Of a stretch of DNA of 64,000 nt, positions 34,936 through 43,205 are shown piece after piece. A program made the translations under genes and the position numbers. Source of the DNA: Spirulina subsalsa FACHB-351 (lineage in GTDB: Bacteria; Cyanobacteriota; Cyanobacteriia; Cyanobacteriales; Spirulinaceae); the NCBI RefSeq assembly GCF_026130165.1, contig NZ_JAIHOM010000001.1:1-64000 (forward strand). Direction: 5' to 3'. The stretch's first letter is position 1. Each line of letters opens with the position of its first letter. A model generated the notes under the pieces. The model was not told the origin of the DNA and made no database searches. It saw nothing but the letters and a program-made list of their open reading frames with translations.

Positions 34936-35463
34936 TTAGGGAATGAGTAGGGCTTGATATTCTTCCTCAGTGAAACGATCCGCTTCACTTTCTAAACGAT
35001 CCACAAATAAAATACCATCGAGATGATCTAACTCATGTTGAAAAATCCGCGCCACAAAATCCGTTAAAACCCCTTGTTGAGGTTGTCCCCAACGGTCCAA
35101 ATAACTGACCTCAATATGGCGATCGCGCTTCACCAAACCCCGGACACCCGGCACACTCAAACACCCCTCCCAATCCTTCACCATTTCCCCCGAATAGCCC
35201 AAAATAGAGGGGTTAATCATCACCGTCGGTTCCATCTGTGGAGCATGGGGATAGCGCCCATTTGGTCGAGAGGCCACCACAAACAAACGGCAAGACTGGG
35301 ACACTTGAGGCGCTGCAATCCCCACCCCCTTGGCCGCTAATCCCGTGGCAATCAGACGATCCATCCACCCTTGCCAAGCCGGGTCTAAAATATTCTCTAG
35401 GGGGTCAGCCTTTTGGCGCAAAATAGGATCACCGATCTCAGTAATAGAAAGGAGGTCAGTCAT
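34936..35463 (-). CDS. def: Peptide deformylase
   Basis: Removes the formyl group from new proteins. The three motifs are intact: GVGIAAPQV, EGCLSVPG (metal Cys) and QHELDHLDG (metal His pair and catalytic Glu). Length 175 is typical. It acts before methionine aminopeptidase (map at 289-1137). A 106-bp gap separates it from the ArsR-Clp_N gene downstream. Confidence 0.96.
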   Translation of the reverse strand: MTDLLSITEIGDPILRQKADPLENILDPAWQGWMDRLIATGLAAKGVGIAAPQVSQSCRLFVVASRPNGRYPHAPQMEPTVMINPSILGYSGEMVKDWEGCLSVPGVRGLVKRDRHIEVSYLDRWGQPQQGVLTDFVARIFQHELDHLDGILFVDRLESEADRFTEEEYQALLIP

Positions 35464-35767
35464 AATTTCTTTGGGTTAGATGCGTTCTTCCTTCATTGTG
35501 GCTTATGTGACCCCCTCTTGACCGATCTGGGGGGAAATCCCCCCCCCTGAGTGGTACTCCCCCCAGTTATTCGCTACACTTACCTTAGTTCTTGGGTTTG
35601 ACCGAACAGAGTGCAACTACAAAAAATCTAGTGTTATCAATTTGACACGGTGAACGCTGATCACCTCCAATAGCCAAAATATTGAGTAGAGTGGAGAAAA
35701 ACCAACTCAACTCAACCCTGTTGGTCTTGTTACCCAACCCTAGCCCCCCTCAGACTGGGAGTAAATT
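35464..35767. other. Divergent promoter region with G/C-run hairpins
   Basis: GGGGGG-AAAT-CCCCCC (35529-35544) forms a hairpin, with a further C-run at 35569-35574. The right part is the leader of the adenylate cyclase gene, with GGGAG eight bases before its ATG. I see no gene and no clear operator. Confidence 0.5.
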
Positions 35768-37432
35768 ATGACAGAGTTACGGCTACGCTTACATATTGAA
35801 GGGACTCCGGAACGAGTGGTAAGTGTAGCATCATCTGAATTTATCATTGGTCGTCTACCTGAGTGTGATCTATGTCTACCATTTTCGGAAATTTCTCGAC
35901 ACCATACCCGGATTTTTCAAAACTCCGCCCAGGAATGGATGATTGAGGACTTAGGGAGTACCAATGGCACACTCCTTAATCAGGTTCAATTACAGGGATC
36001 TCTCCCTCTGCACCATAACGACATTGTGCAGGTGGGGAATGCTTTCCTGATTACCTATCTCATTGAATCGAGTACCGTTACCCACACAACAGAAGTTTCT
36101 CACAGTCCCACCCGCATGACGATTTTGCGCAATGCGGAGGAGTTACAAAGGCAGTGGTTACAATCCGAAGATACCAGCCGGGGGGAAACGTTTAATATTC
36201 AGCAACGGGCGATTTCTCGTTTACAGTATTTGGTGGAAATTGCCAAGGATTTAAACTCAGCCGAGTCTATTGAGGCTATTTTCAATCGGGTGCAGGATGT
36301 GGTGTTTAAGGAATTAAAAAATATTCAACGTCTGGCGCTGTTGGTGGATGTGGATGCTAATGGGGAGTTAACCTTAATTGATGCGGCCACTCGTTTTGAA
36401 CTCCCCGACTATCTGAACACCCGGACTCATAGCTGGATTAGTCGGAGTATCTGTAAGCAAGTTTTTAAGGAAAAAGTCGCGATTAAAACCGTTGATGCTC
36501 AAGAAGATAAACGCTTTGAAGGGGAACATAGTATTTTAGCCAAAGGGATTCGCGGGGCCTTAGCGGTGCCATTGTGGGATAAAAACCAAGTGGTGGGGGT
36601 GATGTATGCGGATGCGAGTTTGAATTTAAAGACTTCTGATGCCTCGGAAGATGAGGAGGATTTGAGCTTTTTCTCTACGGTGGCTAATTTGGTGGCCTAT
36701 AGTGTGCAACGGTGGTTATTAACGCGGAAACTCCAAGGAGAGGAACGAATTCGCCAACAGTTGGAACGTTATCACTCCCCGTCGGTAGTGCAACAGTTGA
36801 TTGCGGTGGGGGCGTTGGATCACGGACGATTAAAACCCAAGGAAGCGGAAATTAGTATCATTTTCGCCGATTTGGTGGGTTTTACGGCGATGTCGGAACG
36901 GATGACTCCCGCGCAAATTGCCAAGCTGTTGGATCGGTTTTTTGAGGAGATGTTGCAGTATGTGTTTAAGTTTGGGGGAACTTTAGATAAGTTTATTGGG
37001 GATTGTATTATGGCCTTTTTTGGCGCACCGGAGCCCCAATCTGACCACGCGGATCGGGCGGTGGCGGCGGCGGTGGGGATGTTGCGCCATTTAGACCGTT
37101 TGAATGCGGCGAAGGTTTGGCCTGAACCGTTAGAGATTCATGTGGCGATTAATAGTGGGAAAGCGGTGGTGGGGGATGTGGGGAGTCACCAACGGGTGGA
37201 TTATACGGTGTTGGGGGCGACGGTGAATCTAGCGGCGCGTTTGGAGGCGATTTGCCCCCCTTGTGAATGTGTGATCTCGGAAGATACCTATAAGCGGCTA
37301 AAACGGCCTCAAGGCTTTTATTTGCTGGGGGAGCGCACGTTTAAGGGCATTGATCGACCCATTAAAGTGTACCAAACTCGTCACCGTCAGCGATCGCACC
37401 CCATCAGTCAACAGCCTACTGCTCAAATGTAA
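35768..37432 (+). CDS. Class III adenylate cyclase with FHA and GAF domains
   Basis: Domains in order: FHA (about 5-98; IIGRLPECDLCL, SRHHTRIF, STNGTLLN), GAF (about 160-320; GALAVPLW, VVGVMYAD) and a class III cyclase (about 355-540). The two metal aspartates are D368 (FADLVGFT) and D412 (FIGDCIMAF). Adenine specificity residues K408 and D479 (VDYTVLG) predict ATP as substrate. N487 and R491 stabilise the transition state. All catalytic residues are therefore in place. FHA and GAF inputs suggest control by phosphoproteins and a small ligand. Ribosome-binding site GGGAG precedes ATG 35768. Confidence 0.93.
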   Translation: MTELRLRLHIEGTPERVVSVASSEFIIGRLPECDLCLPFSEISRHHTRIFQNSAQEWMIEDLGSTNGTLLNQVQLQGSLPLHHNDIVQVGNAFLITYLIESSTVTHTTEVSHSPTRMTILRNAEELQRQWLQSEDTSRGETFNIQQRAISRLQYLVEIAKDLNSAESIEAIFNRVQDVVFKELKNIQRLALLVDVDANGELTLIDAATRFELPDYLNTRTHSWISRSICKQVFKEKVAIKTVDAQEDKRFEGEHSILAKGIRGALAVPLWDKNQVVGVMYADASLNLKTSDASEDEEDLSFFSTVANLVAYSVQRWLLTRKLQGEERIRQQLERYHSPSVVQQLIAVGALDHGRLKPKEAEISIIFADLVGFTAMSERMTPAQIAKLLDRFFEEMLQYVFKFGGTLDKFIGDCIMAFFGAPEPQSDHADRAVAAAVGMLRHLDRLNAAKVWPEPLEIHVAINSGKAVVGDVGSHQRVDYTVLGATVNLAARLEAICPPCECVISEDTYKRLKRPQGFYLLGERTFKGIDRPIKVYQTRHRQRSHPISQQPTAQM

Positions 37433-37504
37433 TCGTTAATCATCATTAACTAAAATCAACATTAACTAACTGCCTCTTAAGATGCTACAAGCTGAAGCAG
37501 AAAG

Positions 37505-37536
37505 CCCACACCATACCTGTGCTTGGTTGGTGTGGG
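37505..37536 (+). terminator. CCCACACC hairpin behind the adenylate cyclase
   Basis: CCCACACCA (37505-37513) pairs with TGGTGTGGG (37528-37536). The same stem, with a different loop, stands behind folE (52457-52502). The T-tract is weak (TTGTTCG). It is probably a terminator-type repeat. Confidence 0.6.
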
Positions 37537-37589
37537 TTGTTCGCGTTATTCAATCCGGCAACCTGAGCCAAAAATAACCTAGTCTTAGC

Positions 37590-38042
37590 TCATTGCAGAG
37601 AGACTTTCGCCCCAAATGATTCCAGATATTTTTTAATATTCATGGCATCATGGGAGGGAATGGACTCTTTTAAGACAACCGGAGGTTTTTTAACCATCAA
37701 TTTAGCTTGTTTAAACCCCACTCCTGTTACATTCCAAACCACTTTAGTGATGGCGGTTTTTCGGTTGGGCGGAATAAACTCTAAAATGACATCAACTGCT
37801 TGTGCAGAGTTATAAATCGCGGGAGATGCTATCCCGTTAATCATTATTTCCTGAGTAGACATTTCCGAGGTATAAATTTCCCGAGCAGACATTTTTTCAG
37901 TCATCCCCGGAGAACCAAATTTCACTGTTAAGGGAGAAGCTTCTACACCAAAATGGTGTTCAATTTCCCGGAATAACTCAGCCGCTTCCACTAAGGTTAA
38001 GGTTTTCATCTGTTCGATGATGTTCAACACTTTGGTAGACAT
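37590..38042 (-). CDS. Divergent ribosomal L7/L12 (bL12)-like protein
   Basis: The C-terminal 70 residues align along their whole length with the bL12 C-terminal domain: VDVILEFIPPNRKTAITKVV, VTGVGFKQAKLMVKKPP and KKYLESFGAKVSL. The N-terminus resembles the dimerisation helix pair (MKTLTLVEAAELFREIEHHF). The hinge is an unusual Met/Ser-rich segment (MTEKMSAREIYTSEMSTQEI) instead of Ala/Gly. Relative to E. coli L12, positions equal to V66, I69 and R73 read T, T and W. Those residues contact translation factors, so this is probably not the ordinary stalk protein. ATG 38042 has AGGTGA eight bases upstream. It is alone, not next to rplJ. Confidence 0.75.
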   Translation of the reverse strand: MSTKVLNIIEQMKTLTLVEAAELFREIEHHFGVEASPLTVKFGSPGMTEKMSAREIYTSEMSTQEIMINGIASPAIYNSAQAVDVILEFIPPNRKTAITKVVWNVTGVGFKQAKLMVKKPPVVLKESIPSHDAMNIKKYLESFGAKVSLQ

Positions 38043-38878
38043 GATTTTCACCTACCTATCATTATTGAGTTGTTCTGGGATTATTAAGTTGTGTGTAAGG
38101 ATGTGTACAAGAATACGCCAGCAGCCGAGCTTGCTAGTTTCAACAATACCATACTACAAGCATAATACATCCTTTGTCAAGGGATGGTTGCCTGTCATCG
38201 TTAAGACTGTTTTTTAATCTCTCTTAGGGTATATTGCGTTCCCATTTGAGTTTTGTAATCCACAAGAGAAAGCAAAGGGAACGGGGAACAGTATACAAGG
38301 GTTACAAGGAGCTTGAAGTATTATGATAAACTCCTCTGAGAGTTGATCAATGATTTGGAAACGCTATAGTTTCCCGGTGTCGTACTGTTTACTGTTGAGG
38401 GATAGTGCGTCAGCATTACAGTTATTCTTCCGTACCCTACAACGTCTCTCTGTTTACTGTGTGAGGAATCACTTTAAAAATCTTTATAATTTCTTACGAA
38501 TACTTTCGGTTTTCTCTAGTGATGTGTGAAGTATTGTTTGAAACTGTTGCAGTTATTTTTGATCCCCACGGGTTTTAGGGCAAGATTCAGGCATTTTTAG
38601 CAGTATTCTACCCTAGGTCAAGGGAAATCAAGGCTTAGGTTACGCAGAGGACGTTTAGGGAGGATCAGCGAGAAAAAACGCTTCTCATGAGGTGAGGGTG
38701 GGGGAAGCAAGAGGGGAAGAAGTAACCTAAAATGGGCTAGAAAATCCCGGCTATGGGATAAGGGAGTGGGCCGGTTTAAGGGTCTTTCTCGTGATTCAAG
38801 CTTAATTTAATGGGAGTTCACAAAAAATCAGAGTAGGATCGAAACAGAGAGCGCACGAAACCTTTACCTTTACTTCTT
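38043..38878. other. 836-bp region without a clear gene
   Basis: The left end is the promoter of the L12-like gene. I find inverted pairs but no convincing coding sequence; a 59-codon frame at 38350-38529 lacks support. GTTCCC...GGGAAC flanks 38240-38285. The structured element at 38635-38730 is listed separately. The right end, AT-rich with CAAAAAATCAGAG, is probably the promoter of the gene at 38879. Confidence 0.5.
38635..38730. ncRNA. Candidate structured RNA
   Basis: TTAGGTTAC (38635-38643) and GTAACCTAA (38722-38730) are perfect 9-base inverted copies enclosing 78 bases. Inside, AGCG/CGCT and GAGAA/TTCTC can pair, and purine-rich single strands (GGTGAGGGTGGGGGAAG) remain. The block lies in a long gene-free stretch. 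It does not match RNase P RNA, tmRNA, SRP RNA or Yfr1 by the conserved motifs I checked. Strand and function are unknown. Confidence 0.3.
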
Positions 38879-39478
38879 ATGGCTTCTGTTGACCACGTTA
38901 AACAATATCTCGCTCATTGGTTATTACTGGGGAAATCGGTTCATTTCCACAATGGACAAGTCATGCAGCCTCAGTCTATTGTGCAGGGCGATCGCTATTC
39001 TCCCGAATTTGAGCAGTGTTGGCAACAGATTTTAGCTGTGGAGGGTCGGGATTGCTACTTAGATGGTACAGATACCACGATTGAGGCCTTATTGTCCCCC
39101 GCTTGGGATCTCATCCTTTGCGCTCGTTGTGATATGCCTGTTCCCGCAAAATTACGGGGAATGCCTCCTAATACTTGTCCCTGTCATGATATCCCCTCTT
39201 GGCCGAATTCTGAGTTACCGAAACCTCACCTCCCCAAGGACACTCAACAACATTTAAGGGGATTGCGCGATCGCCTCAAACAAATTGGCAGCCTTCCCCC
39301 CTCTTGTCCCTTACGTTCCCACCCTTCCCCCCTGCCCTCCAATTCCCCCGGGCTTCCCTATGCGATGGCCGTGCATTTATTGAAACCTCAGAGAAGCCAA
39401 ACCCCCCCTACTCCCCCCACTCCCACTCCCAGTGATGAGGTGCTTCAGTTTCCAGTGAAACAGGGCAAACTCCTTTAA
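38879..39478 (+). CDS. Conserved hypothetical protein with Cys/His cluster
   Basis: The N-terminal domain (about 1-110) contains four Cys and a His in CARCDMPVPAKLRGMPPNTC and PCHDIPSW, a likely zinc site. The C-terminal 60 residues are proline-rich and disordered. I do not recognise the family; it looks cyanobacterial. The start ATG 38879 is the only good one. It is transcribed toward perR. Confidence 0.65.
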   Translation: MASVDHVKQYLAHWLLLGKSVHFHNGQVMQPQSIVQGDRYSPEFEQCWQQILAVEGRDCYLDGTDTTIEALLSPAWDLILCARCDMPVPAKLRGMPPNTCPCHDIPSWPNSELPKPHLPKDTQQHLRGLRDRLKQIGSLPPSCPLRSHPSPLPSNSPGLPYAMAVHLLKPQRSQTPPTPPTPTPSDEVLQFPVKQGKLL

Positions 39479-39589
39479 CTCGGGGCTGGGGTCAATCTGG
39501 ATCTTTTTTGAGGTGAGATGATTTCACCTTGTGGGTACATACTAGACAGTGGAGTAACTGGTCAGTTGAGGTCTGGCTGTTGTGCGTGA

Positions 39590-40009
39590 TTACTCTTCAC
39601 AGCGATCGCATATCCCATGCACCGTCACCTCATACCCCTCCACCTGTAAACCCGGGCGGAGTTGCTCAAAGGTCATTTCTGGTAACTGTTCCCAAGGAAT
39701 ATCCTCAATCTTGCCACAACACTTACAGCGAAAATGGTGATGACGGTTAATATTGGCATCATAACGACAAACCCCCTCCTCCAATAACACCGCCTTAACT
39801 AAATTGACCTGACACAAAGCCTGTAGAGAACTATACACCGTTGCTTGAGAAGACCTCGGTGCTTCTTGGTTTAAATCCTGCAAAATTTGTTCAGCCGTTG
39901 GGTGATCCTTGCGTTCCAGCAAATTGGCATAAACGGCAAATCGCTGGGGTGTCACCCGTAAGCCCTTCGTTTTCATGGTTTTAACGATTTGATCCGCTCG
40001 CTGCTCCAT
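39590..40009 (-). CDS. perR: Fur-family peroxide regulator PerR
   Basis: The winged helix (GLRVTPQRFAVYANLL, SSQATVYSSLQAL) is followed by the Fur metal domain with HHHFRC (regulatory iron), CKCC and CDRC (structural zinc). Divergent arrangement with a type II peroxiredoxin gene is the same as for slr1738 (PerR) and sll1621 in Synechocystis, which supports PerR over Fur or Zur. Two palindromes in the 394-bp spacer are likely operators. The protein should repress the peroxiredoxin until iron-catalysed oxidation by H2O2. Confidence 0.88.
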   Translation of the reverse strand: MEQRADQIVKTMKTKGLRVTPQRFAVYANLLERKDHPTAEQILQDLNQEAPRSSQATVYSSLQALCQVNLVKAVLLEEGVCRYDANINRHHHFRCKCCGKIEDIPWEQLPEMTFEQLRPGLQVEGYEVTVHGICDRCEE

Positions 40010-40186
40010 ACCACCTCACTCCGACTCAACGATAAAGCACGAAAATCAACACTCCTTCGCTCAAGGATTTTACGAAATTTAAAGGATTTCACCAACTCGA
40101 CCGCTTCACAACTCACTGCCCCTTAGCGAGTCATGATTTCTTGCCCATTACAGGCTGCTTGATTGTTCTATGTTAGCAGTCCTATC

Positions 40187-40201
40187 TCAGAATAGTTCTC
40201 T
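40187..40201. promoter_or_regulatory. Putative PerR box 1
   Basis: TCAGAATAGTTCTCT contains AGAA-TAG-TTCT and resembles the perfect palindrome at 40254-40268. It lies nearer to perR and may serve autoregulation. Confidence 0.5.
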
Positions 40202-40253
40202 TTTAGAAAAAATTTATAAATTAAGCAATTATGACTATTGACAGATTCTTAAA

Positions 40254-40268
40254 TCAGAATTATTCTGA
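40254..40268. promoter_or_regulatory. Putative PerR box 2
   Basis: TCAGAAT-T-ATTCTGA is a perfect 7-1-7 palindrome, the architecture of Fur/PerR boxes. It lies between divergent perR and the peroxiredoxin gene. Confidence 0.65.
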
Positions 40269-40317
40269 GATACAGAACAGAACAACCCCGTGAACCCCTT
40301 GCAATTCCCTAGCAATT

Positions 40318-40378
40318 GGTTCAAACAGTTCAAATCAAACAGTTCAAACCAAACAGTTCAAACCAAACGGTTCAAACA
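40318..40378. repeat. 14-bp tandem repeat in the peroxiredoxin leader
   Basis: AGTTCAAAYCAAAC recurs in three complete copies (40327, 40341, 40355) with partial copies on both sides. It lies 26-86 bases before the start codon, so it is probably within the 5' untranslated region. Confidence 0.8.
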
Positions 40379-40403
40379 CTGATTACATATTGAGAGGTTA
40401 TCT

Positions 40404-40976
40404 ATGGCTGCAATTGAAAGAGTGCCTGATGTAGTATTTAAAACCCGCGTGCGGGATGAGTCCGTGCCGGGTCCGAATCCCTACCGTTGGGAAGACAAAA
40501 CCACTCAAGATATCTTCGGCGGCAAAAAAGTAGTTGTATTCTCTCTTCCTGGAGCCTTTACCCCTACCTGCTCCTCTAACCACCTGCCCCGTTATGAAGA
40601 ATTATACGAAGAATTCAAAGCCCAAGGGGTCGATCAAATTATCTGCGTATCTGTGAACGATGCTTTTGTGATGTTCCAGTGGGGCAAACAAATCGGCGCG
40701 AAAAATGTGTTCTTACTGCCCGATGGGAACGGGGAATTCACCCGCAAAATGGGGATGTTAGTAGACAAAGCGAATCTCGGTTTCGGGATGCGTTCTTGGC
40801 GCTACTCTATGCTAGTGAACGACGGCAAGATTGAAAAACTGTTTGCCGAACCCGGTTACTCTGACAACTGCCCCACCGACCCCTTTGAAACCTCTGATGC
40901 AGACACCATGTTAGCGTATCTGAAAGGGACTGAATCTCAAGGTGTTTCTGAACCTCGTTTAGAATTTGTGGGCTAG
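40404..40976 (+). CDS. Type II peroxiredoxin (Prx5-like)
   Basis: Reduces H2O2 and alkyl peroxides. The active site is [14 protein letters not shown] with the peroxidatic Cys; the usual Thr is four... three residues ahead (TPTC) and Arg in GMRSWRYSM completes the pocket. A second Cys (about 153, SDNCPTD) lies near the C-terminus. There is no glutaredoxin fusion. Length 190 fits. A GAGAGG ribosome-binding site precedes ATG 40404. It is divergent from perR and should be induced by peroxide. Confidence 0.92.
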   Translation: MAAIERVPDVVFKTRVRDESVPGPNPYRWEDKTTQDIFGGKKVVVFSLPGAFTPTCSSNHLPRYEELYEEFKAQGVDQIICVSVNDAFVMFQWGKQIGAKNVFLLPDGNGEFTRKMGMLVDKANLGFGMRSWRYSMLVNDGKIEKLFAEPGYSDNCPTDPFETSDADTMLAYLKGTESQGVSEPRLEFVG

Positions 40977-41004
40977 ACCCTGACTTGATCCCCCCATTCA
41001 TGCT

Positions 41005-41030
41005 AAAGCGGGCAGATTGCCCGCTTTTCT
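41005..41030 (+). terminator. Rho-independent terminator of the peroxiredoxin gene
   Basis: AAAGCGGGCA (41005-41014), loop GAT, TGCCCGCTTT (41018-41027), then TCTT. Ten perfect pairs. Confidence 0.85.
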
Positions 41031-41162
41031 TGGGCAAATTTTGTTAAGTTCTCTCGGAAATCGACCCGATCTAGGGGAAACTAAGAAGGAGAAACCCTAG
41101 CTGTTTCCTGTGGGGTGGATTCTCCTGAACCCCCATGCAGATATTGAGAGACAACAAAACCT

Positions 41163-42803
41163 ATGCTTGATCCCATTGCACCTTGGCCTACGGCAGACCG
41201 TTCCCCTGACCTGCAAATTACTGAAGAAGTTCGCCTAGCGGCGATTGATATTGGGACGAACTCGATTCATATGGTGGTGGTACGCATTGATCCCCATCTT
41301 CCAGCGTTTACGATTATTGCGCGGGAAAAGGATACGGTGCGTTTGGGGGATTCTGACCCCAAGACGGGGGATCTCACCCCGGAGGCTGTGGAACGAGCTA
41401 TGACGACTCTGGCACGCTGTCAAAGCTTGGCGACCAGTTTTGGGGCGCAATATATTGTTGCAGCGGCCACCAGTGCGGTGCGAGAGGCCCCCAATGGGAG
41501 TGAGTTTATTAAACGGGTGGATAAGGAGTTAGGGTTACAAATCGACCTGATTTCGGGGCAGGAGGAGGCGAGACGAATTTATTTAGGGGTCTTGTCGGGG
41601 ATGGAGTTTGAGGAAGCGCCCCATGTGATTATTGATATTGGGGGCGGGTCCACGGAGTTGGTTTTGTGCGATCGCCAAGAAGCCCGTTTTCTCAGTAGTA
41701 CCAAGGTGGGGGCGGTGCGTTTAACCCATGAGTTTATCACCACGGATCCTATTAGTCAGGAGGAGTTAACCTATTTACGGGCCTATGTGCGGGGGATGTT
41801 AGAGCGCCCCGTCGAACAGATTCAAAAGGGGCTACAAGCGGGGGAAGTTGCCCGTTTAGTGGGGACTTCCGGCACCATTGAAACCTTGGCCACCCTCCAC
41901 GCCAAAATGACGACAGGGAATCCCCCTAATCCTATTCAGGGATATTGCATTAGCCGGGAAACCTTGCTAGACCTGACTCAGACCCTTGCCAGTTCCGATT
42001 ATAGCGATCGCCTGAAGCTCCCCGGAATGTCTGAAAGACGCGCTGAGATTATTGTAGCGGGGGCGGTGATTCTGACGGAAGCCATGGAGATGTTGGATCT
42101 CGAGGAAATTATCCTCTGTGAACGGGCTTTAAGGGAAGGGATGATCGTGGATTGGATGCTGTCTCATGGTTTAATTAGCGATCGCCTCCATTTTCAAAGT
42201 GAAGTACGAGAACGCAGTGTTTATAAAATTGCCCGCAAATACAAAGTCAAAATGGACTATAGTGAGCGCGTGGCACAATTTGCCCTCAGTTTATTCGACC
42301 AACTCCACGACAAACTCCACTACTGGAACGAAGAAGAACGAGAACTTTTATGGGCGGCCGGAATGCTCCATAATAGTGGGCTTTATATTAGTCATTCTGC
42401 CCACCATAAACACTCCTATTATTTGATTCGCCATGCCGAGTTATTAGGCTTTACTGAAACCGAAATAGAAGTGATTGCTAATATTGCCCGGTATCACCGA
42501 AAAAATAAACCCAAGAAAAAGCACGAAAACTATCAAAATTTACCCAACAAACACTATCGCCACCTTGTTGATCAACTGAGTGCTATTTTACGCCTTGCCG
42601 TAGCCTGTGACCGTCGCCAAATCGGAGGAGTCGCCGCCATTGACTGTGACTATTACCCTCACCATAAGGAACTGATTTTATATCTGACCCCCCGTATTTC
42701 TGGGGATGATTGTGGGTTAGAAAAGTGGAATTTAGAGTATAAAAAAGATGTATTTGAGGAAGAGTTTGGGGTGAAAGTTAAAGTAGAGGTACAAGGGAGT
42801 TAA
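41163..42803 (+). CDS. ppx: Ppx/GppA phosphatase (exopolyphosphatase)
   Basis: Removes terminal phosphates from polyphosphate or pppGpp. The ASKHA fold shows AAIDIGTNSIHMVV (phosphate 1), ATSAVREAPNG, SGQEEARRIYLGV, DIGGGSTELV (phosphate 2) and GTSGTIETLA. The C-terminal part (about 340-500) is the HD-like domain with LLWAAGMLHNSGLYIS, HKHSYYLI and IARYHRK. Length 546 matches cyanobacterial Ppx. Which substrate dominates cannot be told from the sequence. Confidence 0.93.
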   Translation: MLDPIAPWPTADRSPDLQITEEVRLAAIDIGTNSIHMVVVRIDPHLPAFTIIAREKDTVRLGDSDPKTGDLTPEAVERAMTTLARCQSLATSFGAQYIVAAATSAVREAPNGSEFIKRVDKELGLQIDLISGQEEARRIYLGVLSGMEFEEAPHVIIDIGGGSTELVLCDRQEARFLSSTKVGAVRLTHEFITTDPISQEELTYLRAYVRGMLERPVEQIQKGLQAGEVARLVGTSGTIETLATLHAKMTTGNPPNPIQGYCISRETLLDLTQTLASSDYSDRLKLPGMSERRAEIIVAGAVILTEAMEMLDLEEIILCERALREGMIVDWMLSHGLISDRLHFQSEVRERSVYKIARKYKVKMDYSERVAQFALSLFDQLHDKLHYWNEEERELLWAAGMLHNSGLYISHSAHHKHSYYLIRHAELLGFTETEIEVIANIARYHRKNKPKKKHENYQNLPNKHYRHLVDQLSAILRLAVACDRRQIGGVAAIDCDYYPHHKELILYLTPRISGDDCGLEKWNLEYKKDVFEEEFGVKVKVEVQGS

Positions 42804-43000
42804 CGATCTAGAGGGGAAAGGTGCAGATTACCTGCCAGACGGTGATTTAAGTCGCCATAAAATGCAGCTAATATCTTTCCAAGACACGCCGACGCAGAAA
42901 GCGGCAGGACTCTTAAAATCCTACCGCTTAAGAACTGAACACCTTATTTCTTGTTGCAAGCTGGTGATGATTAGCACTCAAGAGAACAAAGCGTTAAACT
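42804..43000. terminator. Spacer with imperfect hairpin
   Basis: AAGCGG-C-AGGA (42899-42909) pairs with TCCT-A-CCGCTT (42919-42929) around a 9-base loop, with one C/A mismatch. It lies between the convergent ppx and the small gene that ends at 43001 and may terminate either. Nothing else is visible. Confidence 0.45.
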
Positions 43001-43135
43001 CTAGCGCATTTCACTATCGTTAGTATTTTCTAAACCAGAAGCAGAGCGAATCAAGGTAGAGATTTGACGATGACGGTTGTTGTCGCGTTCACGCTTGCGA
43101 GCATTCAATAATCGAGCCTGTTTGTTAATCATCAT
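43001..43135 (-). CDS. 44-residue basic protein, possible glutamine synthetase inactivating factor (IF7-like)
   Basis: The frame runs from ATG 43135 to TAG 43001 and codes for a peptide starting MMINKQARLLNARKRERDNN, with 10 Arg in 44 residues. GGAG stands nine bases before the ATG. A perfect NtcA box (GTA-N8-TAC) lies 57-70 bases upstream. Cyanobacterial GS inactivating factors (gifA/IF7) are small basic proteins controlled by NtcA that need Arg8, Arg21 and Arg28. Here R8, R13 and N20-R21 coincide with the IF7 pattern as I remember it, and R30 follows with a two-residue shift. At 44 residues it is shorter than IF7 (65). Glutamate synthase lies next to it. That it is a gene is likely; the identity is tentative. 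Confidence 0.5.
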   Translation of the reverse strand: MMINKQARLLNARKRERDNNRHRQISTLIRSASGLENTNDSEMR

Positions 43136-43191
43136 AATTCCAATCTCCGATGGTAAAGGATAATACAGTTTAAAGCCAGTGCGTTATTTCT

Positions 43192-43205
43192 GTAACTTTA
43201 ACTAC
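43192..43205. promoter_or_regulatory. NtcA box GTA-N8-TAC
   Basis: GTAACTTTAACTAC matches the palindromic NtcA consensus exactly. On the minus strand TATTAT (43165-43160) and TAAACT (43172-43167) are possible -10 boxes for the small gene at 43001-43135. The site is 362 bases from gltB, so control of the small gene is more likely. NtcA represses gif genes and activates many others; the sequence does not tell which applies. Confidence 0.6.

Noticed and set aside
38457-38472. ATTCCTCACAC on the minus strand, similar to the ACTCCTCACAC motif of Yfr1 RNA
   Set aside because: One base differs in the invariant motif, and neither flanking stem-loop of Yfr1 can be formed.
38350-38529. Open frame of 59 codons (MIWKRYSFPVSYC...)
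   Set aside because: No ribosome-binding site, Leu/Ser/Phe-rich composition without recognisable pattern, and location in a long non-coding stretch.
40318-40378. CRISPR or iteron origin
   Set aside because: Units of 14 bp are contiguous without spacers, and no replication initiator gene or DnaA boxes lie nearby.
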